DNA of 64,000 bases from positions 1,426,001 through 1,490,000 of the forward strand of contig NZ_JADLQL010000001.1 of the NCBI RefSeq assembly GCF_015477805.1, given 5' to 3'. Below are positions 45,434 to 54,404 of the stretch, piece after piece. The notes below the pieces were generated by a model that saw only the letters and a list, made by a program, of their open reading frames with translations, was not told the DNA's origin and did no database searches. Source of the stretch: Nocardia flavorosea (GTDB lineage Bacteria > Actinomycetota > Actinomycetes > Mycobacteriales > Mycobacteriaceae). A program made the translations under genes and the position numbers. Within the stretch, counting starts at the first letter, position 1; each line of letters opens with the position of its first letter.

Positions 45434-46206
45434 GATATCGTTCCCATCGGTCCGTAGTCGGCGAGTACGGTATCGCCCGGCTCCACCCACATCGGGCGGG
45501 TGAAGGAGCCGGCCAGAACGATCTCGCCGGCCGCGAGATGGTCGCCGTGCTGGGCCAGTTTGTTCGCAAGCCAGGCGACGCCGGTGGCGGGGTGGTTGAG
45601 CACTGCCGCGGCGACCCCCGATTCCTCGATGGTCTCGTTGCGGTAGAGCAGGGCCGCGACCCAGCGCAGATCGATATCCCCGGGTTTCACCGGATTGCCG
45701 CCGTACACCAGCCCGCCGAACGCCGCATTGTCGCTGATGGTGTCGACGATCGTACGGCCCGGCAGTTCGACCCGCGAGGACAGCACCTCCAGCGCCGGAA
45801 CGACATACTCGGTCGCGCGCAGCACATCGAAAACCGTCGTATCGGGACCGTGCAGCGGTTCGGCGAGGACGAAGGCGAGTTCGACCTCGATCCGGACATT
45901 GGAGAACAGCGCGTGTTCGATGATCGCACCGTTGTCGAATACCGCGTCGGCGAAGATCGCACCGTAATCGGGTTCGGTGATACCAGTGGCCGCCTGCATG
46001 ACCTTGCTGGTGAGCCCGATCTTGCGGCCCACCGGCCGGCGCCCCGCGGCAATACCGCGGCGGCGCCATTCGTTCTGCACGGCGTAGGAATCCTCGACGG
46101 TCATCGTCGGATAACGCCCGGTCAGCAGCGGCACGGTCGCGCGGTCGCGTTCCGCGGCGGCCAGTTCGTCGGCGATCGCGGTGATGGTTGCGGCGTCCAA
46201 CGCCAT
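45418..46206 (-). CDS. hpaH: 2-oxo-hept-4-ene-1,7-dioate hydratase HpaH
   Basis: Hydratase of the MhpD/HpaH type (FAH fold), 262 residues. It adds water to 2-oxohept-4-ene-1,7-dioate. Family segments: [24 protein letters not shown] near 61-84 and the metal-binding Glu pair of [14 protein letters not shown], then [16 protein letters not shown] start [11 protein letters not shown]. Between hpaD (55 bp) and hpaI (overlap), so co-transcribed. Confidence 0.9.
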   Translation of the reverse strand: MALDAATITAIADELAAAERDRATVPLLTGRYPTMTVEDSYAVQNEWRRRGIAAGRRPVGRKIGLTSKVMQAATGITEPDYGAIFADAVFDNGAIIEHALFSNVRIEVELAFVLAEPLHGPDTTVFDVLRATEYVVPALEVLSSRVELPGRTIVDTISDNAAFGGLVYGGNPVKPGDIDLRWVAALLYRNETIEESGVAAAVLNHPATGVAWLANKLAQHGDHLAAGEIVLAGSFTRPMWVEPGDTVLADYGPMGTISCRFV

Positions 46207-46261
46207 CGGAAGTCCTTCCTGCCGGCCGTCCCGGGCGGTGGGCCCGGGACGGCCGCGGTCG

Positions 46262-47416
46262 TCAGAGCTGGTGACCCAGCTTGTATTCGCCCTTTTTCCA
46301 GTCCGGCAGATCCTCGTCACCCGGGTCGCGGGTGTAGGAGAATCCGTCGGCGCCGATGGTGACCTCCAGCTCGCTGGAATCGGTGCGCGACACGACCGGT
46401 TGCGGGTTGCCGTCCAGGTCGAGCACGAGCGAGGCATCGGTGTACCAGGACGGCACGACAGGGGTGCCCCACCAGTCACGGCGCTGGTTGTCGTGCACAT
46501 CCCAGGTGACGACCGGATTGTCCGGGTCACCGGTGTAGTAGTCCTGGGTGTAGATCTCGATGCGGTGACCGTCGGGGTCGCGCAGGTAGAGGTAGAAGGC
46601 GTTGGACACACCGTGGCGGCCGGGGCCGCGTTCGATGTGGTCGGACAGCCGCAGGGCGCCGAGTTTGTCGCAGATCGCCAGGATGTTGTGCTTCTCGTGG
46701 GTGGCGAAGGCGACGTGGTGCAGGCGCGGGCCGTCACCGCCGGTGGTGGCGGTGTCGTGGACGGTCGGCTTGCGCCGCATCCAGGCGGCGTAGGTGGTGC
46801 CTGCCTCGTCCTGGATATCCTCGGTCACCCGGAAGCCGAGATCCTGGTAGTGCTTCACCGCGCGCGGGACATCGGGGGTGACCTGGTTGAAGTGGTCGAG
46901 ACGGACCAGCGCGCCGGGGCTGTAGAGGTCGTAACGCCAGGCCAGCCGCTCCACATGCTCGGTGTCGTAGAAGAATTCATACGGGAAGCCGAGCGGATCG
47001 ACCACGCGCACCGAATCGCCGATCCCCTTGGTGAAGCCCTCGGCCCGGCGTTCCACACGGCAGCCGAGTTCGGTGTAGAACTCGACCGCCCGATCCAGAT
47101 CTCCGGGCGTGCGAACCCGGTAGGACAGCGCGGCGAGCGCGGCGACCGGCCCCTTGCGGATCACCAGGTTGTGGTGGATGAACTCCTCGAGGGTGCGCAG
47201 GTAGACCGCGTTCTCGTCCTCCTCGGTGACGGTCATCCCGAGCACATCCACGTAGAACTCGCGCGAGCGTGCCAGATCCGTGACGACGAGTTCGGCGTAG
47301 GCGGCGCGCACGATATCCGGCGGCGCTGCGGTGGGGGTGGCCACCGGGTCGTCGGCGTGGATGGGGGCTTCCTGCGTGACGAAGAAGCCCGAGGAGGTGC
47401 GAGTACGTTCGGTCAT
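46262..47416 (-). CDS. hpaD: Homoprotocatechuate (3,4-dihydroxyphenylacetate) 2,3-dioxygenase
   Basis: Extradiol ring-cleavage dioxygenase of the vicinal-oxygen-chelate fold, 384 residues. Every active-site residue of the well-studied Brevibacterium fuscum enzyme is found at a constant offset of 20: ligands His155, His214, Glu267 appear as His175, His234, Glu287, and second-sphere Asn157, Trp192, His200 and Tyr257 as Asn177, Trp212, His220 and Tyr277. This makes the substrate assignment unusually firm for a sequence reading. Product is 5-carboxymethyl-2-hydroxymuconate semialdehyde, the substrate of HpaE next door. ATG 47416. Confidence 0.95.
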   Translation of the reverse strand: MTERTRTSSGFFVTQEAPIHADDPVATPTAAPPDIVRAAYAELVVTDLARSREFYVDVLGMTVTEEDENAVYLRTLEEFIHHNLVIRKGPVAALAALSYRVRTPGDLDRAVEFYTELGCRVERRAEGFTKGIGDSVRVVDPLGFPYEFFYDTEHVERLAWRYDLYSPGALVRLDHFNQVTPDVPRAVKHYQDLGFRVTEDIQDEAGTTYAAWMRRKPTVHDTATTGGDGPRLHHVAFATHEKHNILAICDKLGALRLSDHIERGPGRHGVSNAFYLYLRDPDGHRIEIYTQDYYTGDPDNPVVTWDVHDNQRRDWWGTPVVPSWYTDASLVLDLDGNPQPVVSRTDSSELEVTIGADGFSYTRDPGDEDLPDWKKGEYKLGHQL

Positions 47417-47465
47417 TGCTGCTGCCTTGGGGTGAGAGAAGATCGGGCCGGGTCCGGGTGGGGTG

Positions 47466-48980
47466 TTACGCGGACTTGCCGAAGGTGGGGTTGTGGACCT
47501 TGCCGAGGGTGATGTGCACGGCCTGCTGGTCGGTGTAGAAGTCGATGGAGCGGTAGCCGCCCTCGTGGCCGAGACCCGAAGCCTTGACCCCGCCGAAGGG
47601 CGTACGCAGATCGCGCACATTGTTCGAGTTCAACCACACCATGCCGGCCTCGACGGCCTGCGAGAAGTTGTGTGCGCGCTTGAGGTCGTTGGTCCAGATA
47701 TAGGCCGCCAGGCCGTATTTCACGCCATTGGCGAGTTCGAGCGCTTCTTCCTCGGTATCGAAGGGCGTGATCGCCACGACCGGGCCGAAAATCTCTTCCT
47801 GGAAGATCCGCGCATCCGGTTTCACATCCGCGAAAACGGTGGGCCGCACGAAGTTACCGGCCGGAAAATCGGCCGGGCGGTCGCCACCGGCCACCAGGCG
47901 TGCCTCGCTCTTGCCGAGCTCGATATAGCTGACGACCTTGTCGTAGTGCTCGGGGTGCACCAGCGCGCCGACCTCGGTGGCCGGGTCGTGCGGGTAGCCG
48001 ACCTTCACCCGTTCGGCTTGCGCGGCATAGCGTTCGACGAATTCGTCGTACACCTCGCGCTGCACCAGGATCCGGCTGCCCGCGGTGCAGCGTTCGCCGT
48101 TGAGGGAGAAGACACCGAAAACGGTGGCGTCGACAGCGGCGTCCAGGTCGGCGTCGGCGAAGACCACGGCCGGGGATTTCCCGCCGAGTTCCATCGACAG
48201 TCCCTTGAGGTAGGGCGCGGCGTTGCCGAAGATGATCTGCCCGGTGCGGCTTTCGCCGGTGAACGAGATCAGCGGTACGTCCGGGTGTTTCACGAGCGCG
48301 TCACCGGCGTCCTCCCCGAGGCCGTTGACCAGGTTGAACACACCCTGCGGCAGTCCGGCTTCCTCGAAGATGCCCGCCCACAGCGACGCCGACAGCGGCG
48401 TGAACTCGGCGGGTTTGAGCACCACGGTGTTTCCGGTGGCCAGCGCCGGCGCCAGTTTCCAGCTCTCCAGCATGAATGGCGTATTCCACGGCGTGATCAA
48501 GCCCGCGACACCGATGGGTTTGCGGTTGACGTAGTTGATCTGGCGGCCCGGCACCTTGTAGGTGTCGTCGGCCTGGGCGACGATCAGGTCGGCGAAGAAG
48601 CGGAAGTTCTCCGCGGCCCGGCGCGCCTGACCCAGCGCCTGGGTGATGGGCAGACCGGAATCGAAACTCTCCAGTTCGGCCAGGCGGGCGTCGCGGGATT
48701 CGACCAGGTCGGCGATGCGGTGCAGGACCCGGGAACGCTCCCGGGGCAGCAGCTTCGGCCACGGCCCCTCGGTGAACGCCTTACGGGCCGCGGCGACGGC
48801 GCGGTCGATATCGGCCTTCTTGCCCGCGGCGGCCTGCACATAGGTGTCGTTCGTGACCGGATCGAGCACATCGAAGGTCGCGCCGTCCACAGAATCGACG
48901 AACGCTCCGTCGATGTAATGGCGGATGCGGTCGGGTAGGTCAGCCGGTACGTGGTGCTGCGGCGACACAGTGTCGGCCAT
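47466..48980 (-). CDS. hpaE: 5-carboxymethyl-2-hydroxymuconate semialdehyde dehydrogenase HpaE
   Basis: NAD-dependent aldehyde dehydrogenase of 504 residues. Catalytic Cys298 lies in NGERCTAGSRIL and Glu264 in MELGGKSPAV; ITPWNTPFMLESWKLAPAL is typical of the HpaE group, as is the C-terminal TPFGGVKASGLGHEGG. It oxidises the HpaD product. Position directly upstream of hpaD (49 bp) supports the assignment. Confidence 0.92.
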   Translation of the reverse strand: MADTVSPQHHVPADLPDRIRHYIDGAFVDSVDGATFDVLDPVTNDTYVQAAAGKKADIDRAVAAARKAFTEGPWPKLLPRERSRVLHRIADLVESRDARLAELESFDSGLPITQALGQARRAAENFRFFADLIVAQADDTYKVPGRQINYVNRKPIGVAGLITPWNTPFMLESWKLAPALATGNTVVLKPAEFTPLSASLWAGIFEEAGLPQGVFNLVNGLGEDAGDALVKHPDVPLISFTGESRTGQIIFGNAAPYLKGLSMELGGKSPAVVFADADLDAAVDATVFGVFSLNGERCTAGSRILVQREVYDEFVERYAAQAERVKVGYPHDPATEVGALVHPEHYDKVVSYIELGKSEARLVAGGDRPADFPAGNFVRPTVFADVKPDARIFQEEIFGPVVAITPFDTEEEALELANGVKYGLAAYIWTNDLKRAHNFSQAVEAGMVWLNSNNVRDLRTPFGGVKASGLGHEGGYRSIDFYTDQQAVHITLGKVHNPTFGKSA

Positions 48981-49013
48981 GGGAATCCTCCTGAACGAGG
49001 TCTGGGAAAGTGG

Positions 49014-49718
49014 TCAGTCGGTGGGTTCGGCCGCGTCGAACCGGTGCGCGCCGGGTTCGTACTGGCCGAGATAGGCGTTCATGGTTCGCCAGCGGTGCTG
49101 CCGCGCGGCCATTTCGATTTCGAGGGGATCGGCCCGCCGGCGGATGAGATCGACGATCCGATCGTGTTCTTCCACCGATTCGCGGGCCCGCTCGGGCACG
49201 AAAGCAAAGGTCGAGGACCGCAATCCGGACATCCGGGTCCAGCCGCGATGCACCAGGTCGAGAATGTGCGGGTTGGGGCAGGGTTCGAACAGCACGCTGT
49301 GGAACTGCTCGTTGATATGGGTGAACAGGTTCGGATCGAAATCGTCGAGCAGGGCCCGCAGCCGGGCGTTGACGGCGGCGGCCCGATCGAGGTCGGCGTC
49401 GGTGAGGTGCGGGACCGCCAGCGCGGTCGCGACCCCCTCCACGACGCCGAGAGTCTCCATGGTGTGCAGGTATTCGCTCTGATCGATCTGCGCGACCCGG
49501 GCACCGACATTGCGCTCGAATTCGACGAGCCCTTCGGCTTCCAGGCGCCGGATCGCTTCCCGCACCGGCACCACGCTCATCCCCAGGGATTCGGCGATCG
49601 ATCCCAGGACCAGCCGATACCCGGGGACGAACCGGCGGTCGGCGATACGGGTATGGATCCATTCGTAGGCGCGCTGCGATTTACTTCCAGCGGCGATCAC
49701 CGGATCACTCGTCGACAT
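49014..49718 (-). CDS. GntR-family (FadR subfamily) transcriptional regulator
   Basis: Protein of 234 residues. The N-terminal winged helix reads YEWIHTRIADRRFVPGYRLV, SIAESLGMSVVPVREAIRRL (recognition helix) and GLVEFERNVGARVAQI; the C-terminal all-helical FCD-type ligand domain has the metal-binding His cluster NEQFHSVLFEPCPNPHIL and later DRIVDLIRRRA. Located inside the hpa operon, 14 bases overlapping the FAH-RraA gene end, so it probably regulates this operon. The identical 12-bp sites upstream of FAH-RraA and of the second MFS gene are its best operator candidates. Confidence 0.88.
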   Translation of the reverse strand: MSTSDPVIAAGSKSQRAYEWIHTRIADRRFVPGYRLVLGSIAESLGMSVVPVREAIRRLEAEGLVEFERNVGARVAQIDQSEYLHTMETLGVVEGVATALAVPHLTDADLDRAAAVNARLRALLDDFDPNLFTHINEQFHSVLFEPCPNPHILDLVHRGWTRMSGLRSSTFAFVPERARESVEEHDRIVDLIRRRADPLEIEMAARQHRWRTMNAYLGQYEPGAHRFDAAEPTD

Positions 49719-51219
49719 ATCCGCGTGCCTCCTCGTAGCGGGCCCGCCATTCGGCGTTCATGGGGAACAGGCCGTCGACCGGATGTCCGCCCGCCACCTG
49801 CTCGGCGATCCAGGCGTCTTCGGCTTCCTGCGCCAAGGCCGCGTCGACGACTTCCTCGGCCATGGCAGCGGGGATGACGATGACACCGTCGTCGTCTCCG
49901 ACGATGATGTCGCCGGGCAGGACGGTCGCCCCACCGCAGGCCACCGCGATATCGCTTTCCCACGGCACATGTTTGCGGCCGAGAACGGCGGGATGGGCGC
50001 CCTGCGCGAACACCGGTATACCGATCTCGTCGACCGCCGCGGAGTCCCGGACACCACCGTCGGTGACGATACCGGCCGCTTCGCGGGCCTTGGCGCGCAG
50101 CGCGAGAACGTCACCCAGCGTGCCCGAACCGGGCTCCCCGCGCGCCTCGATGACAATGACCTCGCCGGGTGCGACCGTATCGAAGGCACGTTTCTGGGCG
50201 TTGTAGCCGCCGCCGTGGCTGCGGAAAAGGTCTTCCCGGTTCGGGACGAAACGCAGGGTTTTCGCCGTACCGACCATCTTGGTTCCTGGTCGCAGTGCAC
50301 GCACACCGTCGATGCACACATTGTTCAGGCCGCGTTTGCGCAGAATTCCGGTCAACCCGGCGACCGGCGCCTCCTGGAGCTTGGCCAGCAATTCCGGCGA
50401 CAGCTCGGCACCACCGTCTTCGTCCGGGGCAAGCCCCGCGGCCTCCCGCGATCCCCATGCCTCCTCGCGCTGCCGGTCGTCTACCGAGGGCAGGGAACCG
50501 AGCTGCGGGTCGAACGTATCCGGCCCGTCGGCGACTCGCGTTTCGAGCCGGCCACTGGACAAGCCGGCCGCGGGCGCATCGACTTCCACCTCGACGATAT
50601 CGCCCGGCACCGCCACCGACGCCCCCGCCGGAGTCCCGGTCAGGATGACGTCCCCGGTTTCCAGCGTGAAGTGCTGGGACAGATCGGCCACGAGCTGCGC
50701 GAGCGGGAAGATCATCCCCGCGGTCGCATCGTCCTGCACGGGGTTGCCGTTGTGCCAGGTACGCAGCCGCAGCGCCGCGGGATCGACCTGCCGGGCGTCG
50801 ATGAGCCCGGGGCCGAGCGGTGTGTAACCGTCGCGCCCCTTGTTGCGGACATTCGAGCCTTTATCGTTGCCACGCAGATCGTACAGCCCCCAGTCGTTCG
50901 CGGCGGTAACCCAGGCGACGTGCGACCAGGCTTCCTCACGCGACACCCGGCGGGCGGGTGCACCGATGACGAGCGCGATCTCACCCTCATAGGCGAGCAG
51001 TTCGGTTCCTTGCGGCCGTTCGACCACCGACCCGGTCGGCGCGACCGAACTCGCGGGTTTGAAGAAGTACGACGGCGCGACCGGCCGACGCCCGCGCTGA
51101 GCGGCGCGTGACTCATAACTCAGATGCACCGCGATAATCTTCCCTGGCACGGAGGGCAGGCCAGCGCACCGGTTTTCCGCAGGTAGCGCAGGAGAAGAAA
51201 CACTGTCGCTCGAGGTCAT
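49705..51219 (-). CDS. Fumarylacetoacetate hydrolase-domain / RraA-like domain fusion (HpaG role)
   Basis: Protein of 504 residues. Residues about 25-235 are an FAH domain with metal ligands Glu78 and Glu80 of YEGEIAL and Asp109 of ANDWGLYD, and ILTGTPAGASVAVPGD near its end. After an acidic linker, residues about 285-490 match RraA/demethylmenaquinone methyltransferase-like proteins: VTDGGVRDSAAVDEIGIPVF and GDIIVGDDDGVIVIP. Classical HpaG is two FAH domains with decarboxylase and isomerase roles. Here one FAH domain is paired with RraA, a fold that includes decarboxylases and aldolases. First gene of the hpa operon. ATG 51219 has no Shine-Dalgarno sequence and may be leaderless. Confidence 0.85.
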   Translation of the reverse strand: MTSSDSVSSPALPAENRCAGLPSVPGKIIAVHLSYESRAAQRGRRPVAPSYFFKPASSVAPTGSVVERPQGTELLAYEGEIALVIGAPARRVSREEAWSHVAWVTAANDWGLYDLRGNDKGSNVRNKGRDGYTPLGPGLIDARQVDPAALRLRTWHNGNPVQDDATAGMIFPLAQLVADLSQHFTLETGDVILTGTPAGASVAVPGDIVEVEVDAPAAGLSSGRLETRVADGPDTFDPQLGSLPSVDDRQREEAWGSREAAGLAPDEDGGAELSPELLAKLQEAPVAGLTGILRKRGLNNVCIDGVRALRPGTKMVGTAKTLRFVPNREDLFRSHGGGYNAQKRAFDTVAPGEVIVIEARGEPGSGTLGDVLALRAKAREAAGIVTDGGVRDSAAVDEIGIPVFAQGAHPAVLGRKHVPWESDIAVACGGATVLPGDIIVGDDDGVIVIPAAMAEEVVDAALAQEAEDAWIAEQVAGGHPVDGLFPMNAEWRARYEEARGYVDE

Positions 51220-51226
51220 ATCTGAA

Positions 51227-51255
51227 ATCGTATATGATCTGTGACGTCCAGGCAA
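51227..51255 (-). promoter_or_regulatory. Promoter and GntR-type operator of the hpa operon
   Basis: On the minus strand TTGCCT (51255-51250) and TACGAT (51232-51227) are separated by 17 bp. The next bases lead straight into the ATG at 51219, so the transcript would be leaderless. The -10 lies inside the pseudo-palindrome ATCGTATATGAT (plus strand 51227-51238), which recurs exactly upstream of the MFS gene at 55757. A repressor there would cover the -10. Confidence 0.65.
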
Positions 51256-51591
51256 CGCCCGCGCCGGAGCATGTCCGCTGTCTCCGCCGGTTTCGACGCG
51301 CAGCGCGGTATCTCGGTTCGTAGGCGACGATATGTGCCATATGCCTGATTCCTTGTTGCCTCGGGAGGCAATCGATACTTGCCGGCGACGCACCCGGCAC
51401 GCTGTTGTCGGCAGCCGAGTAGAACGACCGGAACGTCGGCACATTTGCGCGCCGCCCGGCCGCGAAGAGCGCCGCCGCTAGACGACGTTCTTGGGTTTGT
51501 TGTGCTCGTAGCCGATGGTCATGGACCGAATGCAGCACCGCTGCGAGGAGGAAGAGTCCGGTACGTTACCTGCTCGAATACCGAATTCCCT
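51239..51591. other. Divergent region between the hpa operon and the second iclR
   Basis: About 350 bp without a convincing gene. A 14-codon frame (51478-51522, minus strand, MTIGYEHNKPKNVV) ends cleanly but lacks a ribosome-binding site and family resemblance. Confidence 0.45.
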
Positions 51592-51606
51592 GTTCTAATA
51601 TCGAGT
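51592..51606. promoter_or_regulatory. Candidate IclR operator upstream of the second iclR
   Basis: GTTCTAATATCGAGT. It matches 12 of 15 positions of the reverse complement of the site at 54311-54325 and includes a TAATAT that could be the -10 of iclR, 51 bases before its GTG. Suggests autoregulation. Confidence 0.55.
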
Positions 51607-51656
51607 GACACGGCGCGGTCAGGTACGCGCGGAACATAGCGGAAGAGGCAACTCAC

Positions 51657-52355
51657 GTGCCCGACAAACCAGGACAGACCGCCGGATCGCAGACCCTGCG
51701 GCGAGGTATCCGGCTACTCGAAATCCTCGCGGCTGCGGCGCGGAGCCTGAGTATCGACGAACTCGCCGAAACACTGGGTGTGCATCGCTCGGTGGCCTAC
51801 CGGCTGCTGCGCACGCTGGAGGACCACGGTCTCGTCGCCCGCGAACCGTCGGGACGGATCGTGCTCGGCGCGGGCCTGGCCGCGCTGGCTTCGGGGGTTT
51901 CCCTGGACCTCCAGCAGGCAGCGCAGCCCGAATTACGCACGGCCGCCAATGAACTCGGAATGACGTGCCTGCTGGCCGTGCGGCTCGACGACGATGAAGC
52001 CGTCACCCTCACCAGCGCGGCCCCCGAGCAGACCGTCGCGGTGACCTACCGCCCCGGCCACCGGCATCCTCTCACCCGAGGTGGCCCGGGTAAGGCGATT
52101 CTGATGGAACTGCCCGAGCACACCTGGCCCGCGGAGTTACGCGACGAACTGGCGAGCAGCCGCGCACGCGGTTTCGCCATCAGCAGTGACGAGGTGGTGC
52201 CATCGCTGCGGTCCGTGGCGGTTCCGCTCGCGGTTCCCGGCCAGCCCCGGGCCGCCATTGCCGCCATCCATGTGTCGTTGCCGCTGCCGGAGGCCGAGGT
52301 CGCCGAGCGGCTGCGGTCCGCGGCCGGACGGGTCACGCGGGCGCTCGGCGGGTAG
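51657..52355 (+). CDS. IclR-family transcriptional regulator (second)
   Basis: Regulator of 232 residues. A winged helix (TLRRGIRLLEILAAA, SIDELAETLGVHRSVAYRLL) precedes an IclR ligand domain that is short but recognisable (RPGHRHPLTRGGPGKAILMEL, GFAISSDEVVPSLRSVAVPL). GTG start with GGAAGAGG upstream. Convergent with the monooxygenase gene (12 bp between the ends). Three related 15-bp sites in front of this gene and the monooxygenase promoter indicate that it controls both. Confidence 0.9.
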   Translation: MPDKPGQTAGSQTLRRGIRLLEILAAAARSLSIDELAETLGVHRSVAYRLLRTLEDHGLVAREPSGRIVLGAGLAALASGVSLDLQQAAQPELRTAANELGMTCLLAVRLDDDEAVTLTSAAPEQTVAVTYRPGHRHPLTRGGPGKAILMELPEHTWPAELRDELASSRARGFAISSDEVVPSLRSVAVPLAVPGQPRAAIAAIHVSLPLPEAEVAERLRSAAGRVTRALGG

Positions 52356-52367
52356 CAGGGTACCGAA

Positions 52368-54269
52368 TCAGGCCGTCCCGACGCGGGATACGAATATCCC
52401 GGCGAAGAAGTCGGCGAGATCGGCGGTGGCGTCCAGCGGCAGGATATGCGCGACGTACTGGTCGGGACGGACGACCACCACCGCACCGTCGCGGGAGATG
52501 CCGCGGGCGGTGAAGATATCGTCGGCCGGTTCGGTGGCGTACACCTTCTCGTAGTCGGTGAGCTGGAACGGCCCCACCTTCGGCAGGAACACCGTGGGCA
52601 CCTTGCTCAGATCCACCTCGGCGTGGGGCTGCTGGTAGATCACCTTCACGTCGAACCACGCGTCGAGGTCGGCGCCCTCGGGAGTGTGGGCGAGCAGCGG
52701 TGAAGACGGTGCGGTGACCAGCCATTCGGCCAGCTCGGTCGTCCGGGAGGGTGCGCCCGCGGCCGGTGCATCGGCGAAAACATAGATGCGCCAGCGGCCG
52801 TCGGCCGTTGCGTGATGGCCGAGTTGCTTCGGGTTCGCGTCACATACTCGCGTGACCATGTTCGACTTGAACCTTTTCCCCACCGGGAATCCCGTCGCGA
52901 GTTCCTGCCGGCTGTTCGCGGCGACCAGCATCGACGGCGTGTACTCGGTCATGAAACCGGCCGGGAATTCCGCGGTTTTGACATAGAACTCCTCGAGCTG
53001 GGCCGGATCGTCCATTTCTTCGGGACGGGTGGCCATCAGCGTCGACCATTCCCGATCGAAATCGATGAGGTTCTGCGCGATCACCTGACGTTCGGCGGAG
53101 TAGGTGTCCAGAATCCGTTCCGGGGCCCGGCCGTCGAGCACATGCCCCAATTTCCAGGCGATATTCCAGCCGTCCTGCATCGAGACATTCATCCCCTGGC
53201 CGGCTTTCGCCGAATGGGTATGGCAGGCATCGCCGGTGATGAACACCCGCGGGGTCCGGGAGCCGCTCTGGTCGGGGTGCACATCGTCGAACTTGTCGGT
53301 CACCCGGTGACCGACCTCGTACACGCTGCGCCAGGCCACATGTTTCACCGTCACCGTGTACGGGTGCAGGATCTTGTTCGCCCGCGCCTCCACCTCTTCC
53401 TGCGAGGTCAGCCGGACCTTTCCGCCGTCGTCCTCGGCTACCTCGCCGAGGTCGACATACATCCGGAACAGGTGGTTACCCTCACGCGGGATGTGCAGGA
53501 TGCTGCCGCCGTCGTGCGATTGGATGGCGCATTTCAGGCGGATATCGGGAAAGTCGGTCTCTGCGAGGACGTCCATGACGCCCCAGGCGTGGTTGGCCTT
53601 CTCACCCAGGAACCGGCGGCCGATGGCTTCGCGGACCCGGCTGTGCGCGCCGTCGCAGCCGATCACGTACTTGGCCTTGATATTCCGCGTCTCCCCCAGC
53701 CGCTCTCCCGCCGTACGCCGCAGCGTCACAGTGACGGGATGGTCACCATCCTCGGCCACCTCGAGCCCCACGAACTCGTACCCGTAGTCCGGCTCCAGCC
53801 GCGTCGGTGAATTCCTGGCCACCTCGGCGAAGTAGTCGAGCACCCGGGCCTGGTTGACGATCAGATGCGGGAATTCGCTGATACCGGCTTCATCATCGCG
53901 GGTCCGGGCGGTGCGGACGATATTCGCCGGGTTCTGCGGGTCCGGCTTCCAGAACGCCATCTCGGTGATGCGGTAGGCCTCGGCGATGATGCGCTCGGCG
54001 AAACCGAACGCTTGGAAGGTCTCCACACTGCGCGCCTGAATCCCGTCCGCCTGGCCGACCTCGAGGCGGCCGGGCCGGCGCTCCACGACACGGGTGTTGA
54101 TATCGGGGAACTGGGCGAGCTGCGCGGCGGCGATCATGCCCGCGGGCCCGGAGCCGACGATGAGCACATCGACCTCGTCGGGAAGTTCGGCGGGACGATC
54201 GATGCCGAAACCGGCGGGCGCCTGAATGCGCGGGTCACCGGATACGTAGCCGTGGTGATGGAACTGCAC
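52368..54269 (-). CDS. FAD-dependent aromatic monooxygenase, MobA / phenol hydroxylase type
   Basis: Class A flavin hydroxylase of 633 residues. FAD-binding GSGPAG at 39-44, the second FAD motif RVFITGDACHTHS, and a C-terminal thioredoxin-like phenol-hydroxylase domain (from about 460). The N-terminus QFHHHGY, the segment GQADGIQARSVETFQAFGF and EFPHLIVNQARV are very like 3-hydroxybenzoate 4-monooxygenase MobA. It should hydroxylate a phenolic acid ortho to its OH. Given the hpa operon, 3-hydroxyphenylacetate to homoprotocatechuate is an attractive alternative to 3-hydroxybenzoate to protocatechuate. GTG 54269 gives the MobA-like start with GAGGAG ten bases upstream. Confidence 0.85.
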   Translation of the reverse strand: MQFHHHGYVSGDPRIQAPAGFGIDRPAELPDEVDVLIVGSGPAGMIAAAQLAQFPDINTRVVERRPGRLEVGQADGIQARSVETFQAFGFAERIIAEAYRITEMAFWKPDPQNPANIVRTARTRDDEAGISEFPHLIVNQARVLDYFAEVARNSPTRLEPDYGYEFVGLEVAEDGDHPVTVTLRRTAGERLGETRNIKAKYVIGCDGAHSRVREAIGRRFLGEKANHAWGVMDVLAETDFPDIRLKCAIQSHDGGSILHIPREGNHLFRMYVDLGEVAEDDGGKVRLTSQEEVEARANKILHPYTVTVKHVAWRSVYEVGHRVTDKFDDVHPDQSGSRTPRVFITGDACHTHSAKAGQGMNVSMQDGWNIAWKLGHVLDGRAPERILDTYSAERQVIAQNLIDFDREWSTLMATRPEEMDDPAQLEEFYVKTAEFPAGFMTEYTPSMLVAANSRQELATGFPVGKRFKSNMVTRVCDANPKQLGHHATADGRWRIYVFADAPAAGAPSRTTELAEWLVTAPSSPLLAHTPEGADLDAWFDVKVIYQQPHAEVDLSKVPTVFLPKVGPFQLTDYEKVYATEPADDIFTARGISRDGAVVVVRPDQYVAHILPLDATADLADFFAGIFVSRVGTA

Positions 54270-54310
54270 GGGCTGGGCTCTCCTCACTCCGTTGCGGGCG
54301 AGTCGCATTT

Positions 54311-54345
54311 GTTCGATAATAGAACAGCGAATTCTAATATTGATT
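54311..54345. promoter_or_regulatory. Two candidate IclR operators upstream of the monooxygenase
   Basis: GTTCGATAATAGAAC (54311-54325, pseudo-palindrome) and ATTCTAATATTGATT (54331-54345), 20 bp apart, so on the same DNA face. The first shares its opening ten bases with the PcaR box of Pseudomonas putida as I recall it (GTTCGATAATCGCAC), also an IclR-family site. On the minus strand it embeds TATTAT, a likely -10. Confidence 0.6.
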
Positions 54346-54404
54346 GTTGCGGTTGATGGTATGCGGTGACCCGGCTCTCACACAAGTCGCCCCCGAGCCC
54401 GGGG

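Noticed and set aside
51478..51522. Fourteen-codon frame MTIGYEHNKPKNVV upstream of the hpa operon
   Set aside because: No Shine-Dalgarno sequence, no terminator and no recognisable family; too short to support.
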